64,000 nucleotides of DNA from Lepas anatifera (GCA_034440635.1 JAOTON010000961.1:1178001-1242000), one strand, 5' to 3'; positions 50,901-59,650 are shown, counted from the first letter of the stretch. The notes: generated by a model not told the origin, from the letters alone. Made by a program: numbers and translations.

Positions 50901-52748
50901 ATAGCAACAAACAGTGATGGATCTAGCCGGTAGGTTTGGGGGGCGAACCAAAGTTAAAATTCAAAAAGATAAAATCACATGGTTAAAGATTTTCCAACAA
51001 TTTAATTAAACGGTAGGTTTGGGGACAGATCCGAGTCGCGAAGCAAAAACAAACACCATGGGGGTAAAGGATGTGGCCACTAGATGCTTGCTTTTGCTAT
51101 CCAATAAACAAAAACAAAACTACCATCCATTGAACTCCCCGCTCTTCAGCTATCCTGGGCCTGCGTATTTATCACGCAATAAAGCGATTGCGGAACAACC
51201 AATGATTCGTCCCTCTCCCACCGTCAGAAATCGTCAGCAAAAAGTCAGACCTCCCTCGTTATATTCGTCAGAAAAAGTCAGAAGATGATAGACCCGCTTT
51301 GGTCGCTGGTGTCATATGCCGTCCTTAGGCTGAAATGAGTTGTAAGTCGTATGACCGGTGTCAAGCATCTTAGGTGTCCGTGCCACTTCCATTCCAAATA
51401 ATCAAGAGCATATTCAAGCATAAGTATGTCGTGTAAACTGGGGCCACCAGTAGCATGTTTCCTCCTAAACAAAGCATCCAACTTATTATCAGAACAAACT
51501 GGTGTATTTGCTTCTAATGCGTTCTAGGGTAGATACACATTCACCCCATTCAAACTTGTTTGAATGAGGACTGCGCTGGGAAAAAATTTGGGAGCAGAAA
51601 AAAATTAGAAATCTGAACCACTCTAGTTTGGAAGAACTTGACTTCAAAAATATGTCAAAATGGAATTTACCCACCTTCAGAGCACTTCTAGTCGTGAAAA
51701 CTGCTAAATGAACTGTTTCAAATGTGCGTTAATGGTCAGAATCAGAGCCCACTATTAAGCACCAGCGCTGGTAGCGTCAGTCTTGCCTTGAGAGCGCGAC
51801 AGGACTAAGTTTTCGGTGAGCCGAGCACTCCGCTGCGGCTCCCCCCATCTCATACCCTGCCCACTCGCGGCTCCAATATGGTGTATCGACCTCGGGCAAC
51901 GGTGGTCACGCGAAGACTTGCTGTGGGACGCTGATGTCGGACAATTATTGCCGTTCGATAGGCGATCCCCAATCTAGCGGGAACGAGGCGCGCTTCACGG
52001 TTCCATCAGGTACCGAAACGGCCGAGCACGCAGTCCGTTACGAAACGCCACTTTGGCTTTCATGGTGTATCCAGAGTCGGTCCGCTTTCAGAGCTGTGTT
52101 TACCACTCTGGTGATTTGACCTCTTGTGGATGTCTTGTTGGACTGTCACCAACTGTGCCATCATTGCTGCTAGAAAATGACACCCAGGAGTGGTGGTTCA
52201 CAAGCAAAGCCCTACATTTTACACACAAAATAACATTACACATGACAGTGCTACAGACCTGTTGTGGTGTCATCCAAGCCTCAAGATTCCATTGTAACCT
52301 TGGTAATAATTACACAACGGCAAATATTCTTGCAGCAAAGGAAAAAAACGAAAAACTATCTTCACATTTCCCCCAAAGCCACCTCATGTGGTTATATCAA
52401 AAGCCCCTCTCGATTTAGGTATTTCAAGACTGGCACGCGGTGGCGTGGGGGAAGAGCACTTTACTTCTTTGCAGCTAACCCGGGCTAAAATCCCCGGGAG
52501 GGTATTCTGCATAAGTATTTCCGATCCCTGTTATAACCTCCCGACAGGGTGAGAGTTGGCGACACCATATGATCTCGCGAATTGCTAGGAGACGAACTGT
52601 TGCTTACCAGGGAATCCTCCTGTGAGGTGGTGTGCTTCTGTCGCGGCGCGTCAGAGGAGCTGGCGGGATGATCCGTCGCTCCTGAGGGCGCCAGAGAGGT
52701 TGCGCGGAGATAGCAAGACGAGACCGTTTCCACATCCGTCCGCCCCAT
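24731..52748 (-). CDS. CngA: Cyclic-nucleotide-gated cation channel alpha subunit, gene-level entry
   Basis: Coding exons in transcript order: 52748-52608, 47400-47248, 45216-44959, 33942-33779, 32465-31215, 30691-30551, 25025-24731, roughly 800 residues. The product is a plasma-membrane tetrameric cation channel opened by cGMP/cAMP, typically in sensory neurons. Seen: S1 motif [13 protein letters not shown]2 LIDM, S4 [10 protein letters not shown], pore TTIGETPQP with the Ca-blocked Glu, S6 and C-linker, the cyclic-nucleotide pocket FGEVSIM...RTA, then a coiled coil LQTRFARLM, which marks alpha-type subunits. Introns are transposon-filled. As printed the frame is broken twice, by an extra base in exon 4 and a missing base in exon 6; both show as frame loss and as splice-phase mismatch. 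Because surrounding residues are well conserved, base-call error is more likely than a dead gene, but this cannot be decided here. Confidence 0.93.
25497..25760 (+). mobile_element. Possible solo LTR with adjacent primer-binding site
   Basis: A GC-rich block begins TGTGAATTTTG at 25497 and could end ...GCTCGTACA at 25731, i.e. TG...CA ends, about 235 bases. One base later comes TGGCGCGGTCGGTAGGACC, which resembles a tRNA-complementary primer-binding site starting TGG. No gag, pol or second LTR was seen. An alternative is a CpG-rich untranslated first exon ending in the strong donor AAGGTAAGT at about 25795. It lies in the last CngA intron. Confidence 0.3.
26225..27046 (+). mobile_element. AGGTCA-rich element fragment, unresolved family
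   Basis: GTCAATATTGAGGTCAGC, CGAATCGAATGATGTATAAT and CTGACATGACCTTTGAGAGG recur in T1, T2 and T3 bodies. No clear ends were found. Confidence 0.45.
27047..27840 (-). mobile_element. Element T5, partial copy in reverse
   Basis: Begins CAACACCCGCACTGGAGAGG, the complement of the T5a right end, and continues antiparallel through the TGACCTT-rich body (27480-27670) to about 27840, where similarity fades before the left end. Confidence 0.6.
28157..28411 (+). other. Short open frame with degenerate zinc-knuckle-like motif
   Basis: An 84-codon frame contains [18 protein letters not shown], resembling a CX2CGX2GHX4C zinc knuckle with the last Cys replaced by Phe. It could be a remnant of a retrotransposon gag. 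No other domain, no clear splice sites. It lies in the last CngA intron. Confidence 0.25.
29208..29670. repeat. 26-bp minisatellite
   Basis: About 18 head-to-tail units of GATCAGYCACACTGGCTGCG plus ACAGTT, with GGTCAGCC and TGTGACAG variants; a few units lack one base. In the last CngA intron. Confidence 0.9.
29930..29993. repeat. (AT)n microsatellite
   Basis: About 31 uninterrupted AT dinucleotides in the last CngA intron. Confidence 0.95.
30551..30691 (-). CDS. CngA: CngA exon 6: C-terminal coiled coil, with a -1 frameshift
   Basis: Acceptor TTTTCGGCAG, donor GTACGT. It reads [16 protein letters not shown], the start of the trimerising leucine-zipper segment of CNG alpha subunits, then goes to STPPPRRR and TGA. 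Adding one base at the C-run 30645-30648 (plus strand) restores [20 protein letters not shown], a good coiled coil, to the exon end. The corrected exon would exit in phase 2, the phase exon 7 requires; the printed 141 bases exit in phase 1. Confidence 0.88.
31215..32465 (-). CDS. CngA: CngA exon 5: S3-S6, pore, C-linker and cyclic-nucleotide-binding domain
   Basis: One 1251-base exon with acceptor CTCCTTCCAG and donor GTGAGA. It starts [19 protein letters not shown], the S2-S3 linker. Exon residues roughly: S3 20-42, S4 54-72 ([15 protein letters not shown]), S5 86-110, pore helix and filter 136-154 ([16 protein letters not shown]), S6 157-182 ([13 protein letters not shown]), C-linker 195-260, cNMP fold 265-375. 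The Glu in TIGETP is the family's divalent-binding pore residue. FGEVSIM and NRRTANV supply the ligand-pocket motifs, with Arg and Thr in place. Two N-glycosylation sequons (NIT, NGT) lie in the S5-pore turret. The frame is intact throughout. It ends in phase 1. Confidence 0.97.
32466..33778 (-). other. CngA intron between S2 and S3-S6 exons
   Basis: AT-rich unique sequence; no element recognised. Confidence 0.8.
33779..33942 (-). CDS. CngA: CngA exon 4: S1-S2, with a +1 frameshift
   Basis: Starts at TGG after CTTCTGCAG; donor GTGAGT follows 33779. It reads [20 protein letters not shown], then [14 protein letters not shown], then [14 protein letters not shown]: transmembrane S1, loop and S2. 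After LIDML the frame turns to NPRARE and a TGA. Shifting by one base gives IRAHE, which fits the family. The exon is 164 bases and leaves phase 2, whereas exon 5 needs phase 1, so one base too many is present near 33790-33796. Confidence 0.88.
34036..34092 (-). pseudogene. Decayed partial duplicate of the CngA S1 exon
   Basis: Read on the minus strand it gives [17 protein letters not shown], aligning with [18 protein letters not shown] of exon 4. The flanking intron is copied too: AGGTTAGACGTGGGTGGGAC near 33958 recurs as AGGTTAGATGTGGGTGGGAC near 34010. The copy is truncated after the S1 start, has diverged, and lacks a clear acceptor. It looks like a short local duplication spanning the intron/exon junction. 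Confidence 0.6.
34265..35452 (+). mobile_element. TTAA-flanked element T2, copy a
   Basis: 1188 bases. Starts TTAACCCTGCCCCGGTGG and ends CACCCGGGCGAAGGTTAA. The CCC after TTAA matches typical piggyBac-like termini. The sub-terminal GAGCCACCTTCGCC resembles that of T1 and T3, so the families are related. AGGTCA clusters near 34807 and 35265-35325. It lies just 5' of the CngA S1 exon on the transcribed strand. Confidence 0.82.
36727..38566 (+). mobile_element. Element T3, copy c, interrupted by T1a
   Basis: Left end TTAAACCACGCCCCGGTGG, right end about 38566 (CAGCAGGGCGAAGGTGGCTC...). T1a occupies 36860-37714; on both sides the sequence is collinear with T3a (ATCAATTCTGCAACTTAAT, then GGTCGGTCACCTCAGGTCAG). 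Confidence 0.75.
36860..37714 (+). mobile_element. TTAA-flanked element T1, copy a (nested in T3)
   Basis: Begins TTAACACGCGCATTGACGGG and ends CCGTCAATGCGCGTGTTAA: about 20-base terminal inverted repeats inside a TTAA duplication, total 855 bases. No coding capacity. The body holds the cluster TGACCTGACCTGAGGTCAGG and a second cluster near 37525-37573. It interrupts a T3 element exactly at a TTAA, so it is the younger insertion. TTAA targeting is the hallmark of piggyBac-like transposases; the assignment is by target site only. Confidence 0.85.
39338..39645. repeat. 24-bp minisatellite
   Basis: About 12 to 13 units of ACTCACTCCATCAGTCCAGC plus CGGA; two units have one extra base (AAGTCACTCC). 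It creates a spurious open frame because 24 is a multiple of 3. Confidence 0.9.
39836..40055. mobile_element. Short inverted-repeat element, GGCGGA family, copy 4
   Basis: CATTGGCGGATCCAGGAGC ... CCCTGAATCCACCAGTG, about 220 bases, with the CAAAAACATAGTATTT core shared with copy 3. Confidence 0.65.
41570..42170 (+). mobile_element. Element T5, internal fragment
   Basis: Shares with T5a the order GAGGTGACGTCG, TTCAAGGTCA monomers, ACTTTAGGCCACTTTC (variant) and ATTGACCTAGGTC. Both ends are missing. Confidence 0.5.
43961..44875 (+). mobile_element. TTAA-flanked element T5, copy a
   Basis: 915 bases. Starts TTAACACGCGCACTGGAGGG, ends CCTCCAGTGCGGGTGTTAA, with a duplicated terminal segment at the right (CCCCTCCAGTGCGCGTTAG). 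The body has long runs of TTCAAGGTCA / TGACCTTGAA monomers at 44250-44440 and 44515-44715. It ends only about 85 bases from the donor of CngA exon 3. Confidence 0.8.
44959..45216 (-). CDS. CngA: CngA exon 3: pre-S1 region
   Basis: Acceptor TGTTTGCCAG (an alternative, CCCTGAG, would start at 45192 in the same phase) and donor GTAGGT after 44959. It is a 258-base, 86-codon, phase-0 exon. It encodes [15 protein letters not shown], then [20 protein letters not shown], and ends [11 protein letters not shown]. That end splices directly to [12 protein letters not shown] of exon 4, giving the FHYR/WLGVIT junction expected at the start of S1 in CNG alpha subunits. Confidence 0.85.
45217..47247 (-). 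other. CngA intron between exons 2 and 3
   Basis: M458a at 45891-46348. A palindrome-rich GGATCCG patch lies at 47120-47175. The remainder is unique. Confidence 0.75.
45891..46348 (+). mobile_element. 458-bp TTAA element (M458), copy a
   Basis: TTAAAGGGAATGTGGCACCT at the left and AGGTGCCACATTCCCTTTAA at the right form perfect inverted repeats including TTAA. It has no AGGTCA clusters and no coding capacity; the longest frame is under 110 codons. Confidence 0.85.
47248..47400 (-). CDS. CngA: CngA exon 2: cytosolic N-terminal region
   Basis: Acceptor CTGTGCGGCAG and donor GTGAGT frame a 153-base, phase-0 exon of exactly 51 codons. It begins [20 protein letters not shown] and ends [12 protein letters not shown]. 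It is rich in Ser and acidic residues ([17 protein letters not shown]), typical of the disordered N-terminus. Assignment rests on phase, strand, GC content and position between exons 1 and 3 rather than on homology. Confidence 0.65.
48417..48990 (+). mobile_element. Partial, decayed T2-like element
   Basis: CCCCGGTGACCGGCATTAA at the left, then a region matching the 5' third of T2 (GATCTCGGAAAC, GAAAGCTCTTCGG, GGTCACCAGAGG). The right part is lost. Confidence 0.5.
49650..50400 (+). mobile_element. Element T4, copy b
   Basis: Same order of landmarks as T4a (CCCCTAGGTTTTTC, GAAAACGACGAGGCGCAG, GAAAGCATGGGGAAA, CACCATCGTGTTTGTTTGTC). It retains intact AGGTCA motifs that are mutated in copy a (GAGGTCAGGTCACGAGG). 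Exact ends not resolved. Confidence 0.65.
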
Positions 52749-52775
52749 GGCTCAGCTACCAATGAACTGCGGATC
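52608..52775 (-). CDS. CngA: CngA exon 1: start codon and N-terminus
   Basis: An acceptor TTGTTTCAG ends just before 52775, leaving 27 bases of 5' UTR. ATG is at 52748-52746 in a good context (GAGCCATGG). It encodes [20 protein letters not shown] and, after more Ser/Pro-rich sequence, [11 protein letters not shown]. Donor GTAAGC follows 52608 in phase 0, matching exon 47400. The acceptor implies an untranslated first exon further upstream (above 52.8 kb) that I could not place. Confidence 0.72.
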
Positions 52776-52916
52776 CTGAAACAATAGGTCACATTTGGAG
52801 AGCGTGTGTCTGCTCTTTTATTTGGCTGACGCGTTATGCGTTGCAGAATGATGAGGGCAGTGTTTTCACTTGGGCTTGGAAACTCACTAGCTTACTGCGC
52901 GTCTTTCAAGAAGTTT

Positions 52917-53776
52917 TTAACACTCGCATTAACGGGGGTCTGAGCCACCTTCGCTTTGACCGGGGGTGGCGGGTACCCGCCCGCCGCCCTAAGATCTCGA
53001 GAACCACGCCAGGTAGCGAAAAACAGTAGTAAACGGCGTTGGGTAGCCCATCCACTTCTCCATCAAAAATATTTGAACCATTTTTGTCAGGTCACATTTA
53101 AGGTCACTAGAGGTCAAAACATGCTGTCATAGGGATAACATGTAAATGAAGGTTTTTGGTCATTACATCTGAACAAGTAAATATAGAGCAAGATAACTGG
53201 AATTATATGAATCCTTGCAGCAAACCGAATCGAATGATATATAATATGACCTTGCTAGGTCAAATCAAAGGATTTTACCTGACCTGAGGTCAGGTCAAGG
53301 TCAAATTAGATAAAATGCATATGATTAGAACCGCAAAGATAAGGCGAATCTAAAGCACTTAAAACAAACGCTTTATCACCATCCGTTACTAAGTTATTCA
53401 GTAAAAACCATTTTCCCCATGTATTTCCAATGGAGAGGTCATGGCTCGTACCTGTCCTTAGGTCATTGATATCAAAAATACCGGTACATATGTTAGAGAA
53501 CTCGGTGGGCTTATTATGTGATATGAGTTTTAATCGGATAAGTTCACTCTGTTCTGACTTACGCTATCTTAAACTTTTTTGAGGTCAGGTCACTTGACCT
53601 GTACTGGTGACCTGACCTGAGATGACCTGACCTTAAAATTTTGACAAAAGTTGTAAAAATGATGCGAGAAAAATTATACCAAGAAAACGGCGGCGCTACG
53701 CGCCGCCGTTTTTATACTGTTTCCGAAAAACCCGAGGGTGGGCGGGTACCCGCCCCCCCGTCAATGCGCGTGTTAA
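52917..53776 (+). mobile_element. TTAA-flanked element T1, copy b
   Basis: 860 bases, same orientation and ends as copy a (TTAACACTCGCATTAACGGG ... CCGTCAATGCGCGTGTTAA). It carries the same internal AGGTCA clusters at 53278-53305 and 53579-53632, and a GC-palindrome GCGGCGCTACGCGCCGCCG near its 3' end. No coding capacity. Confidence 0.85.
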
Positions 53777-54124
53777 CTTGCTGCACCGGATGGTATTGAA
53801 CAATATAGGCATCCCACACCAACTCCACAATACAGAATTCATATTTGTTTTTCAAAACAATCATGGACGTTTTTGAAGGACAGAGCAGAAGCATCTACAA
53901 TCATTGCATAGCTGATTCAGCCGTGAATGATAAATCAGGAAGGAGATTTAGAACCCGATGTTGTGAATTTTTCCGCCAGATTATGCTGATTATTGCTTAG
54001 TATAATCTGTAATCATATCTCTTTCAAATCGTGCTTCATATCAGAAGAGCAATGCTTCCAAATCGTGTTCCATATAAGAGAAGGTTTGGCATGCAAGCAC
54101 TTCTTCTGTATCAATTTGGACCAT

Positions 54125-54286
54125 ACGCGGATCCAGGATTGCCGATCGGGGGGGTGGCACCTTCCGGGGGGCGCCATCCGGACCAGGGCCATCGACCTTT
54201 CAGGGGGCGCCGTGACTATTTCAGGGAGCGCCGAGGGTCGATCGGAGGGGGCACGTGCCCACCTTTGCCCCCTGGATCCGCCTGCG
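54125..54286. mobile_element. Short inverted-repeat element, GGCGGA family, copy 5
   Basis: CGCGGATCCAGGATTGCC ... GCCCCCTGGATCCGCCTGCG, about 160 bases, GC-rich. Confidence 0.55.
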
Positions 54287-55365
54287 ATTTGGACAGCCTT
54301 GTCATTTGGTAGTGACTCAATTGACGGGTGAAATAAGGGAGTAAATGCAAATTTGGCTCTTTTTATGCAATGTGAGGGAAATACACATACCCGTTGAGTG
54401 GTAACCAATCAAGATGAATTAGAACGGTATAAAATGCAGAGTTAAAGGGAGGGTGACATGCGCTTAAGTTATTTTACCACCGACCACGATGCCAAGTCTG
54501 ATGAGAGCAATGGAGCGCTGTAGTTTTAAATTTTTAAGTGCATGATTTAGTGGTTGTCGGTAGTGACAGCACTTTTAAAAATCTTTGAGTCCGCTATCCT
54601 CTGCTCCTTTAATTTTTGGCCATGGAAACCACTACCGCTAATGATCTACCAATTAGTCAGTCCGCAAGACGGACCACCCGGCTCTGACGAAGTGTGTTGA
54701 GAATTATAAATTAGAGACAGTTTTCTTAAAGGTTCCACGCATGCTGCTATGTACCACAGCTGCTCAAATCGCTCAAAATCCCCTGCCGATGTGATCATGG
54801 ACAAAGTTGCTTGAAACTTGCACCGAGAGCTCACATACTAACACCCAGAGGGCTCAATTCAATCGAAGTTAGGTACAACCCGGATTTGTCAGCCTCATTT
54901 TAGAACATGATCACCCCACATTGGTTTAGAAATGATGTCATAATCCGTTGTTCTGACCTGACCTGATGCTATTTTTTGTCATAAGTGGTCGAATCGATGA
55001 CTCTAGAGGTATGCAAAGTTACGCGACTCTCATTCAAATCGGCTCGGAATCATTTACGAAAAACCGAAGGGGAATCCAACCGGACTCCCCAGGCTGTGAA
55101 GAGTTAGCATTGGTGATCCAAACGAAAACTTGGTAACCTTATTTTTGCTCCAATAACTAATACGCAAAGGAAATATTTATGTGTTTCTTCTTGTATTTAA
55201 AGCAGCAGGCCGATAGCAAATACCTCAGTTTCCGTCTCCTCATTCGTCGCGGTGCCTCCTAGCGGAGTAGCAGCTCCAAGCGACGGCTTTGGCAGCCCCA
55301 GCGACCAGTGTCTGCGGGGCTCCCTGTGGCCCTGAGTCCCACGCCTCAGCCCGCCACCTGTTAAA

Positions 55366-55690
55366 CCGTCAGTCCCTTGCCTCGGCTCACGACTGTTACA
55401 CCGTCAGTGCCGACCTGTTACACCGTCAGTGCCGACCTGTTACACCATCAGTGCCGACCTGTTACACCGTCACTCCCGACCGGTTACACAGTCAGTCCCG
55501 ACCTGTTACACCGTCAGTGCCGACCTGTTACACCGTCAGTGCCGACCTGTTACACCGTCAGTCCCGACCGGTTACACCGTCAGTCCCGACCGGTTACACC
55601 GTCAGTGCCGACCTGTTACACCGTCAGTGCCGACCTGTTACACCGTCAGTGCCGACCTGTTACACCGTCAGTGCCGACCTGTTACACCGC
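55366..55690. repeat. 22-bp minisatellite
   Basis: About 14 units of CTGTTACACCGTCAGTGCCG plus AC. As 22 is 1 mod 3, all three forward frames stay open and encode the same peptide cycle (VSADLLHRQCRPVTPSVPT), giving misleading long frames. Confidence 0.9.
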
Positions 55691-55954
55691 CAGCCCCCGC
55701 CTCGACTCACGACCTGTTACGCCGAGAGGCCCGACCTGTTATACCGCCGCCACCGCAATGTATCTATGCACGCCTGCCGCCGCCGCTACAGAGGAGGTGC
55801 CCGCGGCAATCGATTGTGCGCTGCTTACCCGCGGGACAGCAGCTGCCGCGTGAAGGCGGCAGCGCCTCAGGTGCGAACTGGGGCTCTTACCTGTCGCTAA
55901 ACAGCCTTTATCCTAAGGCAAGGATGCTACATGCTGTTTGCTAGTGGCACAAAT

Positions 55955-56091
55955 TCAACGAGTGGGTTGACCTTGACATATGACATGATAATAAGACGTT
56001 ATGACGTCATTCCTCGTTCTACAGTGTAGGCGTACTGGTGCGACCGCGCAATTGCGACGGTCTCAAGATATAGGTCTGACTTTGCAAGCCT
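55955..56091 (-). mobile_element. Element T5, short fragment abutting T2b
   Basis: GTTGACCTTGACATATGACA and GACTTTGCAAGCC match the T5 left-end region in antisense. It ends where T2b begins at a TTAA, suggesting T2b inserted into it. Confidence 0.4.
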
Positions 56092-57280
56092 TTAACCCTT
56101 GCCCCTGTGGCGGGTACGACCCACCTTCGCCCTGGTGGATGGGGTAAAAAAAACATGCACGATCCCAAAAACTAAGAGAGCTAGAAAAAGCGCAAAACTG
56201 CAATCAAAAACTCTTTACAAATTGTATCGAAAATATTTGTCATTTTTCTCATCAGGTCAATATCAAAGTCACTAGAGGTCAAAATAGGTCAAAATCGCTC
56301 ATATGAGGCGAATTGGGCAGAAAACCTCATTTATCTCAGAAACTAAAATGGCTAGAAAATTTTTTGAGCACCATTAGAAAGCTCTTGAGTTGGATTTTCA
56401 TTGCAGACCAATGATTTTTGGGTCAGGTCGAAACCGAGGTAGCTACAGGTCACTGAACATTGGGAATGTACTTAGGAATGTCCGTAGCCACCCATGCATA
56501 AGGGCGTTTCCTTTTCGCTAATAACTCCCAAACCAGGCAAGACACAGCCACAGTTGATGCACCATTGCAATCCTCTCGTCAATAAAAAACGAATGACATA
56601 TGATATTGCTATACCAGGTTCAATTCAAAATTTGACCTGACCCAGGTCAAAGGTTTGACCCAACTTGACCTGGTATAGTCATGATGTATATAATTTGACT
56701 TACAGTGACCATAAAACACTCCAGTGACACAAAACAAGTTCTAACTTTTTTAATTCAAAATTTATAGAGTAAAACACCAAAAAATGCTTATTTGACCTTA
56801 GGTGACCTTTCAAAGGCCACGAGTCAAAATTTTTGGTATAAACTTCAGAAATGGGCTCAGAGCAAGTCCTAACCAATATTTGAAAATGATTACATCCAAA
56901 CTTACTGAGAAAGGCTCATTTCGTGATTTCCCCATGCATTTGCAATGGAGAGGTCATGCTCTGCACATGACCTTAGGTCACCAATGTCGAAAACTCCGGA
57001 ACATATTTTGTAGCTCCTAGTGAGCCCATTATGTGGTATGAGTTTCAACTTGATGGATTAATCCTCTTTTAATTATGCAGCCCTAAGCATTTTTTGAGGT
57101 GAGGTCACTTAACCTGGCCTGGTGACCTGCCCTGCTCTGACCTTGGGCTAAAATTTTCAAGAAAAATGTAAAAATAATGAAGGAGCAGCTAGACTAAGTT
57201 TGGCAGCTGCGCGCCGCCGTTTTTCGGCCGCTTCTGAAAACGCGAGGGGGTCTAAAAGACCCCACCAGGGCGAAGGTTCA
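56092..57280 (+). mobile_element. TTAA-flanked element T2, copy b
   Basis: 1189 bases, same orientation and length as copy a, starting TTAACCCTTGCCCCTGTGG and ending GGGCGAAGGTTCA (right TTAA mutated). The internal order of AGGTCA clusters is the same as in copy a. Confidence 0.8.
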
Positions 57281-58335
57281 GTAAAATATTATAGACCGGT
57301 TTTCGAACTTCCTTCCCAATCGATGGGCTGGCGCTCGTATATTCTCTCAAAGTGGCCCAGCATTTTCCGGCGGTGAACGGTTCTCCGGCACCCCGAAAAA
57401 TGGGTGGAGCTGCCTTAGGACCCCTTCACTTTGCGTGTTAAGTTCAAGGCGATAAAACAAAACAATTTTATCTCCCATGTCCAAAACGAATAATTACATA
57501 AATCATTAACGATTCAACAACGTTCAGTCCAGCCTTCACGTGCCATCTGGAAGCAGAAGCGTCCGCTCAGCTATCGACCATGTGTGTGTTTGCTGGTTGT
57601 AATTGTTTTCTTTGTAATCTGACTCTCAGCTCCTTATCTTTCAATATCGGAACCATCACAAATCCACCCGCTGGGCGGGCCTTCAGAAGTCGAGCTGTCA
57701 TCGCGCGGCGCTCCCGTACTGCTACCCTGTTTGTGAGCGTTGGGAGGCGGTGGGAGGGGAGGGGCCCCTGCGTGCTGGGGACGGTGCGGGTCGCTTCAAT
57801 AGCTGCGGGAGCGATGAGGGCGGCGTGTCCGACCCGGCCGGCTGCAACTGCTAACGGCACCGCCACCGCTGACAAGGCCACAGGTCCGCCCGCCCAGAGC
57901 CTGCCGTCTCCACTCTCGCAGTACCATCGACCTGGGGCGGTACGAGCCGTCGCCGTACGCCACTAACGTGTGCTTAAACGATAAACGAACGAACTCCACC
58001 CAGGGCTTTTCAATAATTCCGCAGGTCTTCGCCTGCCTGCGGAGTTGGCGGTTATGTACCGGCCGCATGTGATTGGACAGTCGAAGCGGGCATTTTACCC
58101 GTCACGACACTCGACGTCGCTCAAACGATATCGGCACTTCCGAACTGGAGCCAAAGGGGTTACCCCAAACGATATCTGAATGGATAATGGGAAGGGCCGG
58201 TCGAATTAACTTGAATGAATGATGGGCGAAGGACGAATCTGGGACTAAAGGTTATGATGACTTGAGCAACGCTTGTCATCACTTTTATGTTCTACTAGAA
58301 CTTCCGGTCTTATCGCACCTTGAGTTCTAAGCCCA

Positions 58336-58485
58336 CCGGGCGGCTGGGTGGTTTCGCTCACCCAGGGATAGCGGAGACGTGTAATGTTTTCCGGTGGCTG
58401 GGTGGTTTCGATCACCCAGGGATAGTGGAGATGTGTAAAGCCTGCAAACGGCTAGGTGGGTTTCGCTCACCCTGTGAGGTCTAAA
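58336..58485. repeat. Three tandem units of about 55 bp with short hairpins
   Basis: GGCTGGGTGGTTTCGCTCAC, CCAGGGATAGCGGAGACGTG and similar are repeated at about 58340, 58395 and 58449; each unit pairs GGGTGG with TCACCC around a short loop. Confidence 0.8.
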
Positions 58486-59487
58486 TCCAAGGATTTTGTT
58501 CTGGTGTCCAAACGATATCAAAAGACTTGGCCACGGTACGCCAAGTGTCGACTGGCCGGTCGTCCGCCTAGGGCCTGGGGGCTGTTACTCGCCCCACCAA
58601 AAACGTGACTGATTAACAGGACGATTATAATTGTAGGCTGATTGATTTGGCGGTAGCTTGCGATTGCATGCAAAAGCGGCGATGCCTTCATCCACGGTAA
58701 GGGCTTTATTCGAAATTATAGTCATGCCAGCAAGGACACAACAGACATGGCGCAGTTTCCCGGGTACTTTGGAAGGACATCTGCTACATGTTTCATCACG
58801 CGGTACACTCTTTCCCAAGTACTTAAACCTGGCTACCTTTGTAACTCCCGTTACTCGTGCGTGACATGGTTATGCATTCCTCAAAATATGACACATTTCT
58901 CACAAGTGGCCAACAACTTTTTGATCTTTCAAATAGTTGTCTCCAAAACTGCTAACCGTACCTTTGATCTTAAGACCAATCTCATAACGCGGTCGTCTGT
59001 ACAGAAAAATTGTACGCATAAAAAGAACTGCGCTGTGCTCAGTGTTGCATTCAACGTAGCTGCGCGCTATTTTAATGCATATAGGCCGTAAAATACTACA
59101 CAATAGACTGTACCAGAAAAAACAGATTACAAGCCCCATTCACAATCACAGACTGGTTAAGATGCATCACAAATTTGTATAACGCCAACGTTAATTCACT
59201 CGAGAGATTTGTGTGGTATAATCATTACAGGCATTCAGACATACGTCACCCAAATGGAATATGACCGGAACATGACCGGAATAGCTTGTCCACATTGCAC
59301 TGTCCTATTTATCTCCGGACACCGATCCTGAGCACTTGACTAAAACCTAGCCACACCATCCCCAACAGTTTCCGCTCTCCAGGAGCAGACCAGTTCCCTG
59401 CCATCTGCCACGCTCCGATCCTGATGGCGGCAGTCACTTATAGACGGCGCTGTAGTTGCACTGTATAGACGGCGCTGCCGTCGCCGT

Positions 59488-59601
59488 TTACAGGCTGGAG
59501 AGCTGCTGGGCGACGGCAGGACCCTGCAGTCTGATGAGGTGCTCCCGAATGCGACGCCCGTAATCGGCGTGCGCCTGACTGAAGTTCTTGATGGCGCGTT
59601 T
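59488..59601 (-). CDS. Catalase, terminal coding exon (partial gene)
   Basis: The acceptor TGTGCTCTGTGGCAG ends at 59602. The exon has 37 codons and a TAA (59490-59488), beginning KRAIKNFSQAHADYGRRIRE and ending QGPAVAQQLSSL. The block AIKNF-Q-H-DYG-RI is the conserved C-terminal helix of heme catalases (typically VKNFSEVHPDYGSRI). Catalase dismutates hydrogen peroxide, usually in peroxisomes. The C-terminal tripeptide SSL is an unusual PTS1-like end. Upstream exons would lie at higher coordinates on this strand; I found none up to 64000, so they are probably outside the window. Confidence 0.8.
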   Translation of the reverse strand, partial: KRAIKNFSQAHADYGRRIREHLIRLQGPAVAQQLSSL

Positions 59602-59650
59602 CTGCCACAGAGCACATGAGAAACGCCGGTCATTGCAAGCTCAGGTACCA

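Larger units (their letters stand above)
47401..52607 (-). other. CngA intron between exons 1 and 2
   Basis: T2-like fragment (48417-48990), T4b (49650-50400), and half of a GGCGGA-type element near 50915 (CAGTGATGGATCTAGCCGG). A minus-strand frame at 51278-51481 looks protein-like but is unassigned. Confidence 0.65.
53777..59487. other. Intergenic between CngA and catalase
   Basis: GGCGGA element copy 5, the 22-bp minisatellite, T5 fragment, T2b, a CpG-rich block at about 57660-57960 and the 55-bp tandem units. The CngA untranslated first exon and promoter should be somewhere in this interval. Confidence 0.5.

Noticed and set aside
55289..55900. Three overlapping frames of 158-203 codons
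   Set aside because: Produced by the 22-bp minisatellite, which is open in all forward frames; no domain.
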